From: Brachionus koreanus
Lineage: Eukaryota > Rotifera > Eurotatoria > Ploima > Brachionidae
Direction of reading: 5' to 3'
NCBI GenBank assembly: GCA_016987375.1
Contig: PJRA01000508.1
Location: 825,328-889,327, forward strand
Length of the DNA: 64,000 nucleotides
Below, one piece after another: positions 1 through 10,869 of the stretch (positions are counted from its first letter, which is position 1; every line of letters begins with the position of its first letter). The translations under genes and the position numbers were made by a program. The notes under the pieces were generated by a model that did not search any database, was not told the DNA's origin, and saw only the letters and a program-made list of their open reading frames with translations.

Positions 1-279
1 ATTATCACCAAAAGTAGGTTCAATTACAAGCTGATGCAAAAGACAGTCATTTAATACTTCTAAAAACTCTTCACTTGCCTTGCATCCACTCCCCAACACA
101 GTTTCGCCATCAACTTCCCATTTGATTGCGGGATGATTGAAATCACCAAACAGAAGCAAATTTGATGACTTAATTGAATTATTGATATCGAGTGTTTGCT
201 CTCTGATACTGTTATTGCGATCTTGTCTTAGTGGTGGACGATAAACACATCCTACTAGAAATTTGTAATTACTAAATGA
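1..279 (-). mobile_element. non-LTR retrotransposon endonuclease fragment (5' part beyond window)
   Basis: Read on the minus strand, positions 270 down to 1 give an open peptide with the hallmark blocks GCVYRPP and LLFGDFNHPAIKWE, ending near FLEVLNDC and EPTFGDN. These are the late motifs of the apurinic-type endonuclease domain of Jockey/CR1-like LINEs (the D-F-N block carries catalytic residues). The reading frame is intact over about 90 residues but runs off the window. Upstream in its own orientation it is cut at a TTAA (282-285), where a piggyBac-type end begins, so a DNA transposon may have inserted into the LINE. The related element at 21.1-23.8 kb carries a matching AGCVYRPPSS block. 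Confidence 0.85.
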
Positions 280-281
280 TC

Positions 282-335
282 TTAACACTAGAACGCCCGA
301 GGGGTTTTTTAGACCCCTTTTTGAAAAATTGAACC
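282..335 (+). repeat. piggyBac-type transposon end (single end)
   Basis: TTAACACTAGAA at 282-293 matches the termini of the complete TTAA-flanked element at 3120-3343. Just inside lies a small palindrome (GGGGT, spacer, ACCCC at about 301-317), in the same place as the CGAGTC/GACTCG palindrome of the 3.1 kb element. I found no matching inverted end to the right, so this is a single end or a badly decayed copy. It interrupts the LINE frame that ends here. Confidence 0.55.
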
Positions 336-1404
336 TTGATTTTTACCACATTAAAAAATGGTTTTGGTTATCTAAAAATTTTGATTGTAATTTTTTAGAA
401 AATGAATAAATTTTCAAAGAAAATGTTTAATTTATCATGATAACTTTATTTGAAATTTTAATGAGAAATCAGCCGAGCTTTCTAATGTTAAATAGAGAGC
501 TTATATGGAAAATCTTTTTTAAGTGAATAAATTTTTTATGTTTATTATCAATTTCTAAATTAAATCAAACATTTAATTTTGTTACTGATGATTTATAAGA
601 ATTCTATAAATTAAAATGGTTAGTAATATTACATAGGTTTCATATAAATTTTATTTTTTAATCTGAAGGAGCATTAGCTCGGTACAAGAAAAAAAATACA
701 AAAGTCTTTTCTATTCTATATATTGTCCAACTCTTGCTCTTTTATTTTAGATGATTCAATTAATTTTTTATTAGAGAAAATTCTTCATTTTTTTCTGTTG
801 CAATGAGGCTATTTAGCCCACATTTACCCGAAACCAAAAGAAATATAACACTCTTTATAGATAAATTTTTGACATTTATTGAGATATTAGATTTCTTATT
901 CAATCATTTAGCAATAATTAGACATGATTCTAATTAAAAAGTATTTAAAGAAGACTTTCTATTTTTCATGAAGCTTACTAAATAAAATCATCTATAAATA
1001 ATTTTTCTGTAAAATGCACACCATCAATAAAACATTTGATTAAAATATGCAACAAATTACACAGTTTTTTCAGAGATTAGAATTAATTTTTAAAATATTG
1101 TACTGTTTCCAGAACCATTTTTGCAAATTTAAAAAAAAAAATTAAATCGCTATTCCTTTATGTACTAGAATTTAACATTGCAATTACCAGAATCATAAAA
1201 CATAAATTTGAAAATTTGGTCATTCAAATCTTATATCTTAATATTTATTATTAACTAAATTTTTATGAATAGTTACTTCAATTATATATTTTTTTTCAAA
1301 AATACTCATGAAAAAATAAAATTAAACCTGAATTAATTATTAACGTTAAAAAATAATTTAATTTTATTAAAGTTTAAAATTTGATTTTTAGACTTTTCAT
1401 TTTA
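336..1404. other. AT-rich intergenic stretch
   Basis: No open frame of note, no RNA gene and no clear repeat structure seen. It lies downstream of METTL5 (minus strand), so its right edge should hold the METTL5 3' UTR and poly(A) signal; AATAAA-like words are too common here to choose one. Confidence 0.5.
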
Positions 1405-2091
1405 TTAAACAATATGACTTAGACGGACAAAATCGACAGCAATGTCTTTTTCTTTAGATTCTTTAAATAATTTTTTATTTCTATTTTCGACTTTTGGAAT
1501 ATTGTATTTCAGCTCGGAAACTATCTCCATCTTCATATTCCATTGTTTTGCTTTTTTTTTAAGATAATCTCTGGTCACACTCTTATGTAAAGAATAAATT
1601 GAACCAGCACAAAACTCAGATGCTATCATAAGAAACTGAATATCAATTCCATATTGTTTTTCATTTGTTTCTAATTTTTGATTTTTTGTTCCAAATGGAG
1701 GATTCATTACACATGTATCAAAATAATTAATAAATTTATCAAAACTATTTTCTTTGTTTAAAAATTGTTTAACATCTGCCTGAAGAAGATCAACTGGGTT
1801 ATCAAATTCAAAGAATTCTAGATTCTTTTGACAAATGGCTAAAGCATCATTATCAATGTCTACTCCGAGAGAATATGCCGGCTCAAAAAAAGAACAAGCA
1901 ATGGTAAGCATGCCGGTTCCGATTCCGAACTCGCACATTTTTTTACCACTAATGTCATCGTAAATTTTGTCGATATTAAAAGCAATTTGACTGGCTAAAT
2001 GTGGTGTTGTTATATATTGTTCTAAATGGAGTTTTGGATCTGGAAATGTCTCCACTTGTTGCAAGTGTGATTCAAGTTCTTTAAGTTTCAT
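1405..2091 (-). CDS. METTL5: METTL5-like rRNA adenine N6-methyltransferase
   Basis: Complete single-exon frame of 228 residues, close to the ~209 of human METTL5. The family member methylates one adenosine of 18S rRNA (m6A1832 in human) with TRMT112 as partner, using S-adenosylmethionine. Seen in the sequence: the EQY block near residue 24 (LEQYITTPHLA), the SAM-binding glycine loop CEFGIGTGML at 53-62, the acidic GVDID strand end at 76-80, and the catalytic NPPFGTKN at 130-137, typical of METTL5 and of N6-adenine methyltransferases in general. The C-terminus is Lys-rich. The start is the first ATG of the frame, directly before EQY spacing expected for the family. No sign of damage. Neighbour genes are unrelated. 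Confidence 0.92.
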   Translation of the reverse strand: MKLKELESHLQQVETFPDPKLHLEQYITTPHLASQIAFNIDKIYDDISGKKMCEFGIGTGMLTIACSFFEPAYSLGVDIDNDALAICQKNLEFFEFDNPVDLLQADVKQFLNKENSFDKFINYFDTCVMNPPFGTKNQKLETNEKQYGIDIQFLMIASEFCAGSIYSLHKSVTRDYLKKKAKQWNMKMEIVSELKYNIPKVENRNKKLFKESKEKDIAVDFVRLSHIV

Positions 2092-2350
2092 TTTATTTTA
2101 TTAAATTATTCAAATTTTTTAATTAAATAAAATTTAAATAATAAAAATCAAATTCAAAATTAATTTAACAAAATTTTATTAATGCGAAAAAGAGCAGAGA
2201 TAATTTTATTTATTTTATATAATTAATTTTAAAAATTAAATCACTAACAGATAGACTCAAAAAAATAATAAATAATTTATTGAGATTTTAAAAGTTGGGA
2301 AAACGTTAAAAGTGAAGTCCACAAGATTGAGTGCCAGGTAATGATATTAG

Positions 2351-2590
2351 TGTATAAATGATCAAAAAAGTGTTTGACTCAATTAAATTTAGATAAATAG
2401 AAAGTTGTTCATAATGACAGCCAAAATACAGAGTTTGATTGTTAGATTGGTTCGGAAACTTTTAGTAAATCAAACTTAGAAAGGTATTTGGGAATTTAAA
2501 CACAAAGTGATTTAAAATGGACAAATCAAATCAAAGATGCAACGGCTAAAGCAAATAGAAAGTTGGATTTTATAAAAAAAAATATCTTCT
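2351..2590 (+). mobile_element. LINE reverse-transcriptase fragment (decayed)
   Basis: Nucleotide similarity to 23,140-23,340 of the LINE at 21-24 kb: shared runs around AATAGTTGTTCAT-like, CAGAGTTTGA, GTAAGTCAAACG-like and GATTTAAAATGGAC words in the same order. That segment encodes the thumb region after the RT active site. Frameshifts and stops throughout; no coding potential remains. Confidence 0.7.
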
Positions 2591-3119
2591 GAGTTAGGGT
2601 TAAAAAAAAATATTTAAAAAAAAATGCAACAAACTATAGTGCACTTTTTTTCAGTATTTTTTTTTCAATATTTTATTTTAGTAAATTCTAATTTTTTAAA
2701 ATAGGAAGAACTTTCGTTTTGTTTATATTTCAATTTCACAATACCATGAAAGCTGCCAAAAATAAAGAGCATAAAAAAGCCTAAAATTTACACCGGTTAT
2801 TTGAACTTTAAAGCATTCGATATAACTGTAAATTTCAAGTGACCATATTTTTCTTATTCAAAATAATTATCTAAATTTATTGAAACATATATTTTTTCTT
2901 AGAAAAAAAAAGAAAATTAAATAAATGTTTAGTTCAGTCAGCATTTTAGAAAACCAGTTAAATGATACAGCCGAAGACGCTGGAACTTTTCCTTTTTAAA
3001 GAACTGTTAGTAAAGTATATGAATATCTTCAAGAATGTGAGTCACTGGATGAATAAAAAATTAATTAAAAATCAACATTTCTTGGAGTTTTTATACACAA
3101 ATAAACTTGCCAACAGTGA

Positions 3120-3343
3120 TTAACACTAGAAGCACCAAGCGAGTCATTTTGACTCGTTTGAAAAATTTTTAAATCCTCATATCTTTTGAGTGGATTTTTC
3201 AAATGAATATATCTTTTTTGATTTATGTAGATTTTAAAATTTTCTTTAAAAAATGATATTACTTTATAAAATTCTTTTAGTTTTTTTATAAAATATTTAT
3301 GAATTAAAAAAACGTGAAAAATGCTTGGTGCTTCTAGTGTTAA
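3120..3343. mobile_element. TTAA-flanked MITE, piggyBac type, complete
   Basis: A 224-bp element bounded by TTAA at 3120-3123 and 3340-3343. The terminal inverted repeats are perfect over 21 bases including TTAA: the left starts TTAACACTAGAAGCACCAAG and the right is its reverse complement. Inside the left end is the palindrome CGAGTC-ATTTT-GACTCG. There is no transposase; the interior is AT-rich. TTAA duplication and short terminal repeats fit the piggyBac superfamily; the assignment is by those features only. Confidence 0.85.
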
Positions 3344-4444
3344 CATGTCTAAAAAAAGTTAATTTAGATTGAGTTTAGCTTCTAAATTTTTAAATGTTAG
3401 AAAAGAAACTTTGACTTTAGAGGTGAAAGAAAAAATTATTTATCTTAGGTCATTACGTGTGAATTGTAAGGTTCATGTTTATCCTAGGTTATGTTCATGT
3501 TTAATAAGTCAGCGAAGTTTAAAAGGAAAGAATTATCGACTATATTAAGCAAATTCAAAAAAATTTCGATACTAATTTAAAGTTATTCAAAGGAAAGTGG
3601 TAAAAAGTAAACAGCGATTAAGACGTTTTTAGATTACTTTCAGAATAAATGGTGTCAAGATGGCCATAAGGGGTGGCTTTAAGGCTATGCACCAAGTTCA
3701 CGGAGTACAAGTAATGCTCTTGAATCGATTTTTGACAAAATCAATATGACACTGAATAATAAGTGGTTTGTTTTGATCCATTTTTTGAAAAAACGCTACC
3801 GGGCTTGCTCTTATATGGAAAAATCAAAAAATTTAGTGTCACAAGTACAAAAAAGATTTTTTTTTATTTTTACTGTCATTTTAATCAAATTGGTGTCAAA
3901 TAATAAAAAAAGTGCTTTCTTTTATATTTGTATTTTTTTTTGTGGTTATTCTATCTAAATTTCAATTTTTTGATTTAATTTTGATTAATAACTTTCATAG
4001 TATTATTCATTTATTTTACTATAATCTTGACTTTTATGGGGAAATTATTTATTTTTATTGTTCTGTAGTTTGAAACAGTCAATCTGTGCTACATGAAAGA
4101 TTAGAGCTAATGGATCAGCGATTTTTATTTAGATAATTAAATTCAAATATAACAAAAATGGATTGAATATTTTGAAGTCATTTTTATTAATCAAATTCTT
4201 CCTACGATTTAAAGAAAGAAATAATGATTGAATGATATCTTATTAGATTCTAATATATAATAGAAGAAATCAATATATGTTATTTGATAAATTTAAAGCC
4301 AAAAAAAAATGCATCTAAATTTAGATTCAGAAATAGAAAAAGAAATGATCTTTTAATTATAAAAAAAATCAATTATTGAAAAAAAAATAATCTAATTTAA
4401 AAATAAAATTTATTCAAATAAATTTTTTGAAATTTTTTTCAATA
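3344..4444. other. intergenic stretch, probable repeat debris
   Basis: Between 3,360 and 3,730 base composition is less AT-rich and short broken frames appear, which suggests old transposon remains, but I cannot assign a family. The rest up to the GPCR stop is AT-rich without visible genes and should contain the GPCR 3' UTR. Confidence 0.4.
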
Positions 4445-6598
4445 TTAATAATGTAAATTTTTAGATTTGTTTGACTTTAATAAAGTAAACTTAGAAGCTT
4501 TGGGTGATCTGGGGTATTTAAAAGAGGATTTTTTTTTTGTAACGGAATTTATACTAAAATTGTCCCAATAGTTTTCATAAGTTTGTGGATCAATTACATT
4601 CTTTTCAAAATTTTGTCTCACTGGAATAGCTTGATTCTGGCCGGGTATGTCGGAAAGGCCTATGGGACTAGCTTTTCTGGACGAAAATGGTCTACTTTCG
4701 ACTGGCGAGACCATTTGGTTAGCATTTATTGTTTGTCGGTGTTTTCCAACTTGATTCGCATTTGTATAAGTTATTGTTTTGAAACAATTGCAGTATAACT
4801 TTTCCTTGAGAACTCGTCTGAATGAATTTCTGGTCACAATATAGAGAAAAAAATTTATAGAATGATTCAATATATACATCAACTCGGTTATTTTTTGCAT
4901 CAAAATTAGCAACTGAAGCTGATCACCATAGCGAATAAAATAAAAATTCATAATATAATAGTTTATTACATAGGGTATAGTCAGAAATATGAACGAGGCT
5001 GATATGATAATTAAAGTGAGAGTAATTTTAAAATTTTCCACTTGCATTTTTTTGTCTCGAATATCCTTGTAGGACATTTCTTGTTCATGTAGTTCAAGTT
5101 TGGCTCGGATCCATTGATCAGTCGACTTGTACAAACGTGAAATTATAATTGTGTTGAGAATACTCACTATTGCCAATGGTAATATGATAACCACAAATGT
5201 GTAAAATATAGTCAAATGAAGATAGATTTTTCTATAATCAGTCAAAATGTCACAAGATGATTTAAAGTACTCTTGCTTTAAAAAGTTTAGATAGACCGGC
5301 GATTTAGTGTATCGCTCAATGGCGTTTTGGTCTTTTAGTCTTCTCTTGGGAGTTAAAGTCACACCGGTGAGTATTGGCGCATACATGGAGACCAAGACAG
5401 ACAAAATTATAATGACAATAATAAATCTTTTGGCCAATACCGGCTTTGATATGAGGCTAGAATGATGAGGATAAATGACAACCAAGAATCGCTCAAAAGT
5501 GAATGCCACAATTAGCCATGGAGACACGGCTCGGCATGTGTTGCGCAGCAAGGCAAACGAGCGGCACATTGTCTGCTTTTGGTCAGTGATGTTAATTGGA
5601 AAATCAATTTTCCACAAGTCCACAATCTCTTTGCAGGTTTTATCCAAAAAATGTGTGATCAAAAATATGCCGTCCGAGACGGCCAATGCTATCAAATAAA
5701 TGCGTGACGATGTTCGCGGCAATTTTGTACTAAAGAAAACTTTTAGAGATAAAATATTGCCTATTAGGCCGCACATACAAATTGTACATGTCAAATAGAC
5801 CATGATTATGTCAAATGTTCGCCGAGTTTCTCGGCTCCAATTCAGCCAATCTGACTTGGATTGACTCATTTTCTCGTTTTTTAAAAATATGTTTACAAAC
5901 TTAGGATTTTTGCTAGCAAACTTTTTAACTTCCTCAATAGTTCTATCAGTAACAGTTGAGCTATTATTGTTTAGTGTGAGCAAAAATTGATATATTTCGT
6001 TTAGTTCAGCATCACTTGAAATTGAATCTAAATCGAAATAGTAATCTGAATTTAGCTTTGATTTTAGGATGCCTAAGTCAAACGATGACTGAAAATAAAG
6101 CGGATCGTCATATATCTCCTTGTTTATTTGATTAGCTGATTTGAACTCGTAAGCAAGGCTAGCATGTGATGGATTTGACCTAAGACGAAATAAAAGCTCG
6201 TTTATGCTGAGTGTTTTGTTCGTAGAATTTCGATTTAAATCTTTTTCTTCAAATTTTTCGGCTTCCAAATAAGATTTGCCAAACGGATTAGATTTATAAG
6301 AAGATTTGGATAAAAATGAATTAAAAATTTTCCTATTAAAAGTTTGAATGCTGCTTTTGTTGATAGCTTGAGACCTTGAATCAATAATAAGCAAAGAGAA
6401 TATAAAATAATAAATTAAAAAGGTATTATAGCTGTTTGTGGCATAAATTAAGAGATTAGAGGAAATATATTTAGATCTATTTTTGATACAATATTTTCGA
6501 TTAGGATAATTTTTTTTGTTCATGTTGTTGAAAAATTTTGGCAATTCTATTTTTCTAATTAAAATATTAGTTATTCTTTCCTTGCTGAATTTAGCCAT
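4445..6598 (-). CDS. rhodopsin-family (class A) G-protein-coupled receptor, peptide-receptor-like
   Basis: Intronless frame, 717 residues, seven membrane segments: TM1 262-286 (GN in GLIGNILSL), TM2 300-322 (LAVSD), TM3 345-377 with ERF at 369-371 in place of DRY, TM4 392-412, TM5 457-490 (ILP), TM6 524-550, TM7 565-587 (NHSINFFLY in place of NPxxY, followed by FRR). C345 and C449 can form the usual disulphide between TM3 and extracellular loop 2. The ectodomain is unusually long, about 260 residues, Asn/Ser-rich, preceded by a hydrophobic stretch at 51-76 ending near SRSQA that could be a cleaved signal peptide; Met26 is a possible alternative start. TM6 has FLTIPY where most receptors have CWxP. 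The NHSINFFLY/FRR signature resembles protostome FMRFamide/myosuppressin-type receptors, but the ligand cannot be read from sequence. The ~130-residue tail is Ser/Lys-rich. Confidence 0.9.
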   Translation of the reverse strand: MAKFSKERITNILIRKIELPKFFNNMNKKNYPNRKYCIKNRSKYISSNLLIYATNSYNTFLIYYFIFSLLIIDSRSQAINKSSIQTFNRKIFNSFLSKSSYKSNPFGKSYLEAEKFEEKDLNRNSTNKTLSINELLFRLRSNPSHASLAYEFKSANQINKEIYDDPLYFQSSFDLGILKSKLNSDYYFDLDSISSDAELNEIYQFLLTLNNNSSTVTDRTIEEVKKFASKNPKFVNIFLKNEKMSQSKSDWLNWSRETRRTFDIIMVYLTCTICMCGLIGNILSLKVFFSTKLPRTSSRIYLIALAVSDGIFLITHFLDKTCKEIVDLWKIDFPINITDQKQTMCRSFALLRNTCRAVSPWLIVAFTFERFLVVIYPHHSSLISKPVLAKRFIIVIIILSVLVSMYAPILTGVTLTPKRRLKDQNAIERYTKSPVYLNFLKQEYFKSSCDILTDYRKIYLHLTIFYTFVVIILPLAIVSILNTIIISRLYKSTDQWIRAKLELHEQEMSYKDIRDKKMQVENFKITLTLIIISASFIFLTIPYVINYYIMNFYFIRYGDQLQLLILMQKITELMYILNHSINFFLYIVTRNSFRRVLKEKLYCNCFKTITYTNANQVGKHRQTINANQMVSPVESRPFSSRKASPIGLSDIPGQNQAIPVRQNFEKNVIDPQTYENYWDNFSINSVTKKKSSFKYPRSPKASKFTLLKSNKSKNLHY

Positions 6599-9500
6599 TC
6601 TAACTGCATGCTGAAGCTAATCTTGATTAATTTTGCTAATTAGAAAAAAAATGTACTACGTGTAGAGAACACTAGCCCATTTGAACATTTTCCCATCACA
6701 AGTTTTCGTTTGGAGAATTTTTTTTTTCTAAATTAGAAAATTTTAAATCTTGTATTTTTCAATTAACTGTTGAAATGTTTTGGGAATTGAACGTTTTAAT
6801 TAAAAAACGATTAATTAATTCGAACTAGGTGGTTTAAGACATTAATTTAAACTGTTAATAATTATATAAGTTTCATTAAAGATAAGAGCTCTTGAGTAAC
6901 AGTGTTACTTAAATTTTAATTAAAAATGAAATTGTATTTCGATTTGTTGAGAAATTCATCTATTTAAATGGAAAAAATGGGAAATTGAAAAAAAAAAAAT
7001 TATAGATAAATGTCAATCAGAATTAAATAGTATTTAATTAGACAAATTTTCCCGTCTTTCAGTTGGCCTTTTTAAATTACTCTTGAATTTAGCTAAAATT
7101 GACTAGAAATTCTAAAATTATTGAAAATAAAATTTGCCTAATTCATTAATATATTCTAAATTAGAATATTGTTTAACTGTCAAAAGATAAAAACTTTAAT
7201 CAAACAATCGTAAATTAAAACTTTAATCAAAGTCTCGCATCTCAAAATAAAATTATTTGAAAAAAAAATATGCTTTAAAATGATACTTATTAATACAAAT
7301 AGATATTGATTAAATTTCAGATGAATTATATAAAAACGCATTTCCCGTATCGGAAAGAGTTTAGTAAACAAACTAAAAAAAAATCTCTTGTTTAGAAAAT
7401 TTTTATTTATCTCTTTTTATTTTCAGTTAGCTTGTATTTAAAATATGTTTTATATATTTCTAGTTATTATACCAAGTTTAGATTTTAAATTCTAAGATAT
7501 CAAAATAAATTAATTAAAAAAAAAAAACAAATTAATTTCGTTTTTTACGGAGGTTTACTTCATTAATGAATCATTTAATTTAAAACTATTTTACATTTCA
7601 AAACAAAAAGTCTCTAATTCAGCTTATTAAAAGCACTTAGAAAACTAAAAAAATTCAAAAAGTTTGATTATCTTAGTTTTATTTAATTGATTTAAATTAA
7701 AGTAGCTTCATTTTTTAAATATCATTGCATGAAAAAAATTCAAACAATCAGACAATATTTATTTGATTTTAATAATTCCAAGCTTAGTCAATTTCTACAA
7801 AAATTTTTTCTAAAAAGCTTAAAATTTTTCGTACCTTTTTTATTCTGTTCAAAGGATTCAATCACCAAAAAATCATTGATTAAAAGATTAGAGTTCTATT
7901 TGCATGATTTTATCAAGTCAGGAAATTTTTATAAACATGAAACAGTAATTACTCGCAAATCACTGAATGGATCTTTTAGAAGAGATTAATAAAATTTCAT
8001 GTCATTTTAAGCTTATCTTGTATTTTTATCATTTGATTGCTTAAAATTGCTCAAGAAACTTGGTACATTATTCTTTAAAATTTTGCCTTATTTTAAACTT
8101 AATTTATTGTTTCTAAATAAAATACTGTATATGGGAAATTGATAGCTTGGAAGCTTTTACGCTTCGTCAGTGATATATATTAGATGTGCAATATTTTTTT
8201 CAGTTTTAATAAATATAGTTTTAATTCATTAGAGAATTTTTAGTTAAAATAGTGTATCTAAACAAATTATTATTAATACATGAATTTTAATTATTTGAAT
8301 GTAGAAAAATAAAATAAATTGGTAAATTTGAATGGGTTTTTAAATTGAATGGGAAGACACTTAAGTTAAAAACTAAATTACGAAAAGCCTATCGATTTCT
8401 TTAAAAAATCTTTTTTGAGATTAAATAATGTTAAGTTACAGCATTATCTTGAAACATAAGCAAACACTTTTTGAAAATAAAAGTGTTTGAGTTGATAAGC
8501 TATCAATTTCCAAGTCATTAATTGCTACCAAATGCCAAATTTACCAAAAAAAAGCAATCTATTCTTACTCATCAATTTATTCATCCTTTATTTGTATCTT
8601 GAAAAATGTTGAAAATTTTCCAAAAAATAAATCTAAATAAGTAAAAAATTATAAAATTTCTAAAACTGAAAAAACTTCTAATTTAATCTAAATATCCAAT
8701 TTCTAAACAAAACTAAAATGAGAATCTCTACAATTTAAAGGAAAATAGAAAAAAAAATTTATGAAAATTTTCATATTCTGATATGTTCAGTTCAATCATC
8801 AAATTTAATCACGAATATTTAATGTTATGGGTTTAAACAAATTTATAAAACTAAATTTTTTGATTAAATTATTGAACTTAATTTCACTGTATTATTAACT
8901 GTCTGGTCTGATTTTAAACTTTATAAGTCATTTTGATGGGAAATTCAAGATTCTTTTTGAAAGAAAATAAATTTATAACATGCTTCAATTATTAAATATG
9001 TTTAATTCACTCTATTTTCAGATATTCACTTGATCTAATGAAAAAAGTCTATCCGAAAAACAATTTTCCTTAATTTGAATTCAATACTTAGGTAAAGCTG
9101 GTGTTTGAAATTTGAATTTATATAAGAAAAAATAATCTTTCGATAATATACTTAAAAATAATTTAATGCCTTCATATTAAAAGATTTAATTTAATATTTA
9201 AAACACTTAAACCATTGAAGTTTTTTTTTTTTAATTAAAAAAATAAATCAAATTACAAGTTAGCAATTTTGTACTAAAACATAGCAAAAACTCTGTAAAT
9301 TTTTTTTAAACTATCAAATTTATTTAAACATAGTGAAACAAAATTTTATAATTAGAGAATTATTTTCGACAGTGAAATAATGATTGTGATATATAGAAAA
9401 TAAATTCTACGAAACGAATAATATATTGAAATAAATTCCATCAAATTATTTACCTCTTTGAAGTGATATTAAATTAAGCATTTTAATTTTTTTATTAGAG

Positions 9501-10560
9501 AAAATTGAATTTTTATTAGTTTAACAATTTTATTACGCTATTTATATGAACTTGTATAAAATTTAAAAATAAAAAAAGCTTTTAGAATAAATTAAGTTAA
9601 TTGATTAATTAAAAAAATTGCTTCATGTCTATTATATAACAAAATGTCTTAAAAAAGAGAAAACAGCAATCTAAAATTAAAGTAGATTTAGCCCTAAGAA
9701 AATTGTTTCAAATTGAGTTGAAAAAAGGATCTTTTTAAATTTGATTTAACAATTAAATTAATCCTGTTTGAAGAAAAGGAAAAAATGTTATTTCAGAGCC
9801 ACAATTACGTGATTGAATAATTAAATATTGAAAGATAATTCATTTTGTTAAATCTAACCGTTCAATATTTATCTTACAAAAAAGATATTTTTTCGATGCT
9901 ATAAAAGTGGTTGATTGACAAAATTAATAATTAATTGAATAATCAAAATTATAAAATTAAATTAAAAGTCACATATTTTATAGAATAGTAACATTTTTTT
10001 TAAAAATTCAAATGCAACAACTGATTAAAAAAAAAACTAATGAACCAGAGTCATTTTTTAAAAGTGTAGAGTACCGTTGGTGATGACTTTTCGAGTGTCC
10101 AATATCTTAATGACCGGCACATACATAAGAAGACCCTAGAGATTTTAGACTAATTAGTCTAATTATAATCAAAATACCATCAAAATTGATTCGACTTAAA
10201 AACCTTTTTAATTTTAATAAAAAATAGATTAATTTTTTTTTCTTATTGATTTAATCATTTAATTAAATTTAAAAAAAAATATAATTAATTCAAAGACATA
10301 ATACTGTAGACAACGGCGTATTTGATCAATTGTCGCATCAGACTAACCATCTAAAACAAACAAAAAAAATTTTCTAACTAAAATTAAAAGGACCATCAAG
10401 TTACTAGTATCAATTTTTAGCATTCTTGTCAAAGTCATCATTAAGTTGAACTTGAAATTTTTTTTGCTAGCTTGATTTTTTTTTCAATTTATTTTTGCTT
10501 TAAAATATTTTTTGTTTTTTAGTTCAGAAAGGCTATTTGAAATTTTGACCACACGATTTG
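6599..10560. other. long AT-rich intergenic region
   Basis: About 4 kb without a convincing gene. Small open frames (for example 7729-7989) have low-complexity Phe/Lys/Leu composition expected by chance at this base composition. The left edge should hold the promoter and 5' UTR of the minus-strand GPCR. A possible inverted-repeat element at 8134-8511 is listed separately. A slightly GC-richer patch at about 10,070-10,135 looks like old repeat but has no recognisable coding. Confidence 0.5.
8134..8511. repeat. possible inverted-repeat element with internal hairpin
   Basis: GGAAATTGATAGCTT at 8134-8148 is repeated as a perfect reverse complement at 8497-8511, about 350 bp apart. Close to the right arm, 8461-8489 forms a hairpin with an 11-bp perfect stem (CAAACACTTTT / AAAAGTGTTTG) and a 7-nt loop. 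No clear target-site duplication, so a transposon origin is only a guess. Confidence 0.4.
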
Positions 10561-10869
10561 TCAAAAAATTATAACAATACATTTTTTGACATTTTTGACT
10601 TGATTAAGAGAAAAGTTCATTCCATTAATAAGTTGAAGACATTCATAGCCATTTTTATCACCCTTTATTCTTCTTACTTTGACGTTAGTTAGCTCTAGCA
10701 ACTCAATTCTTTTTTTCATATTCATTATTTCCAAGGAATAATTCAATTGCTCTTTTATAACAGTTTTTTTTCTAAAATATGGGCACCAAGAACTTATTGT
10801 AAACTCTGAGTGAGGCCGTACAAGCGCTGTATATAAAAATTTTGCTTTTTTCAAGCGAATCAACTTCAA
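10561..10869 (-). mobile_element. LINE reverse-transcriptase C-terminal fragment
   Basis: A 102-residue frame carries LYTALVRPHSEFTISSWCPY, the typical post-RT block of CR1/Jockey-type LINEs (compare LLYCSMVRQDLEFTVSASCP of the element at 23.4 kb), followed by a degenerate stretch with RRIKGDKNGYECLQLINGM, which lines up with the RR.R.DLIQLF.L block of the same element. Residues between these blocks are missing, so this is a decayed copy, not a gene. Confidence 0.75.

Noticed and set aside
3361..3730. Possible transposase or retroelement in the GC-richer patch
   Set aside because: Broken frames contain no motif that I can match to a family.
4583..4798. 71-codon frame opposite the class A GPCR tail
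   Set aside because: Shadow of the receptor coding sequence.
7729..7989. 86-codon open frame
   Set aside because: Phe/Lys/Leu-rich composition expected by chance in this AT-rich DNA; no motif, no neighbouring exon with matching phase.
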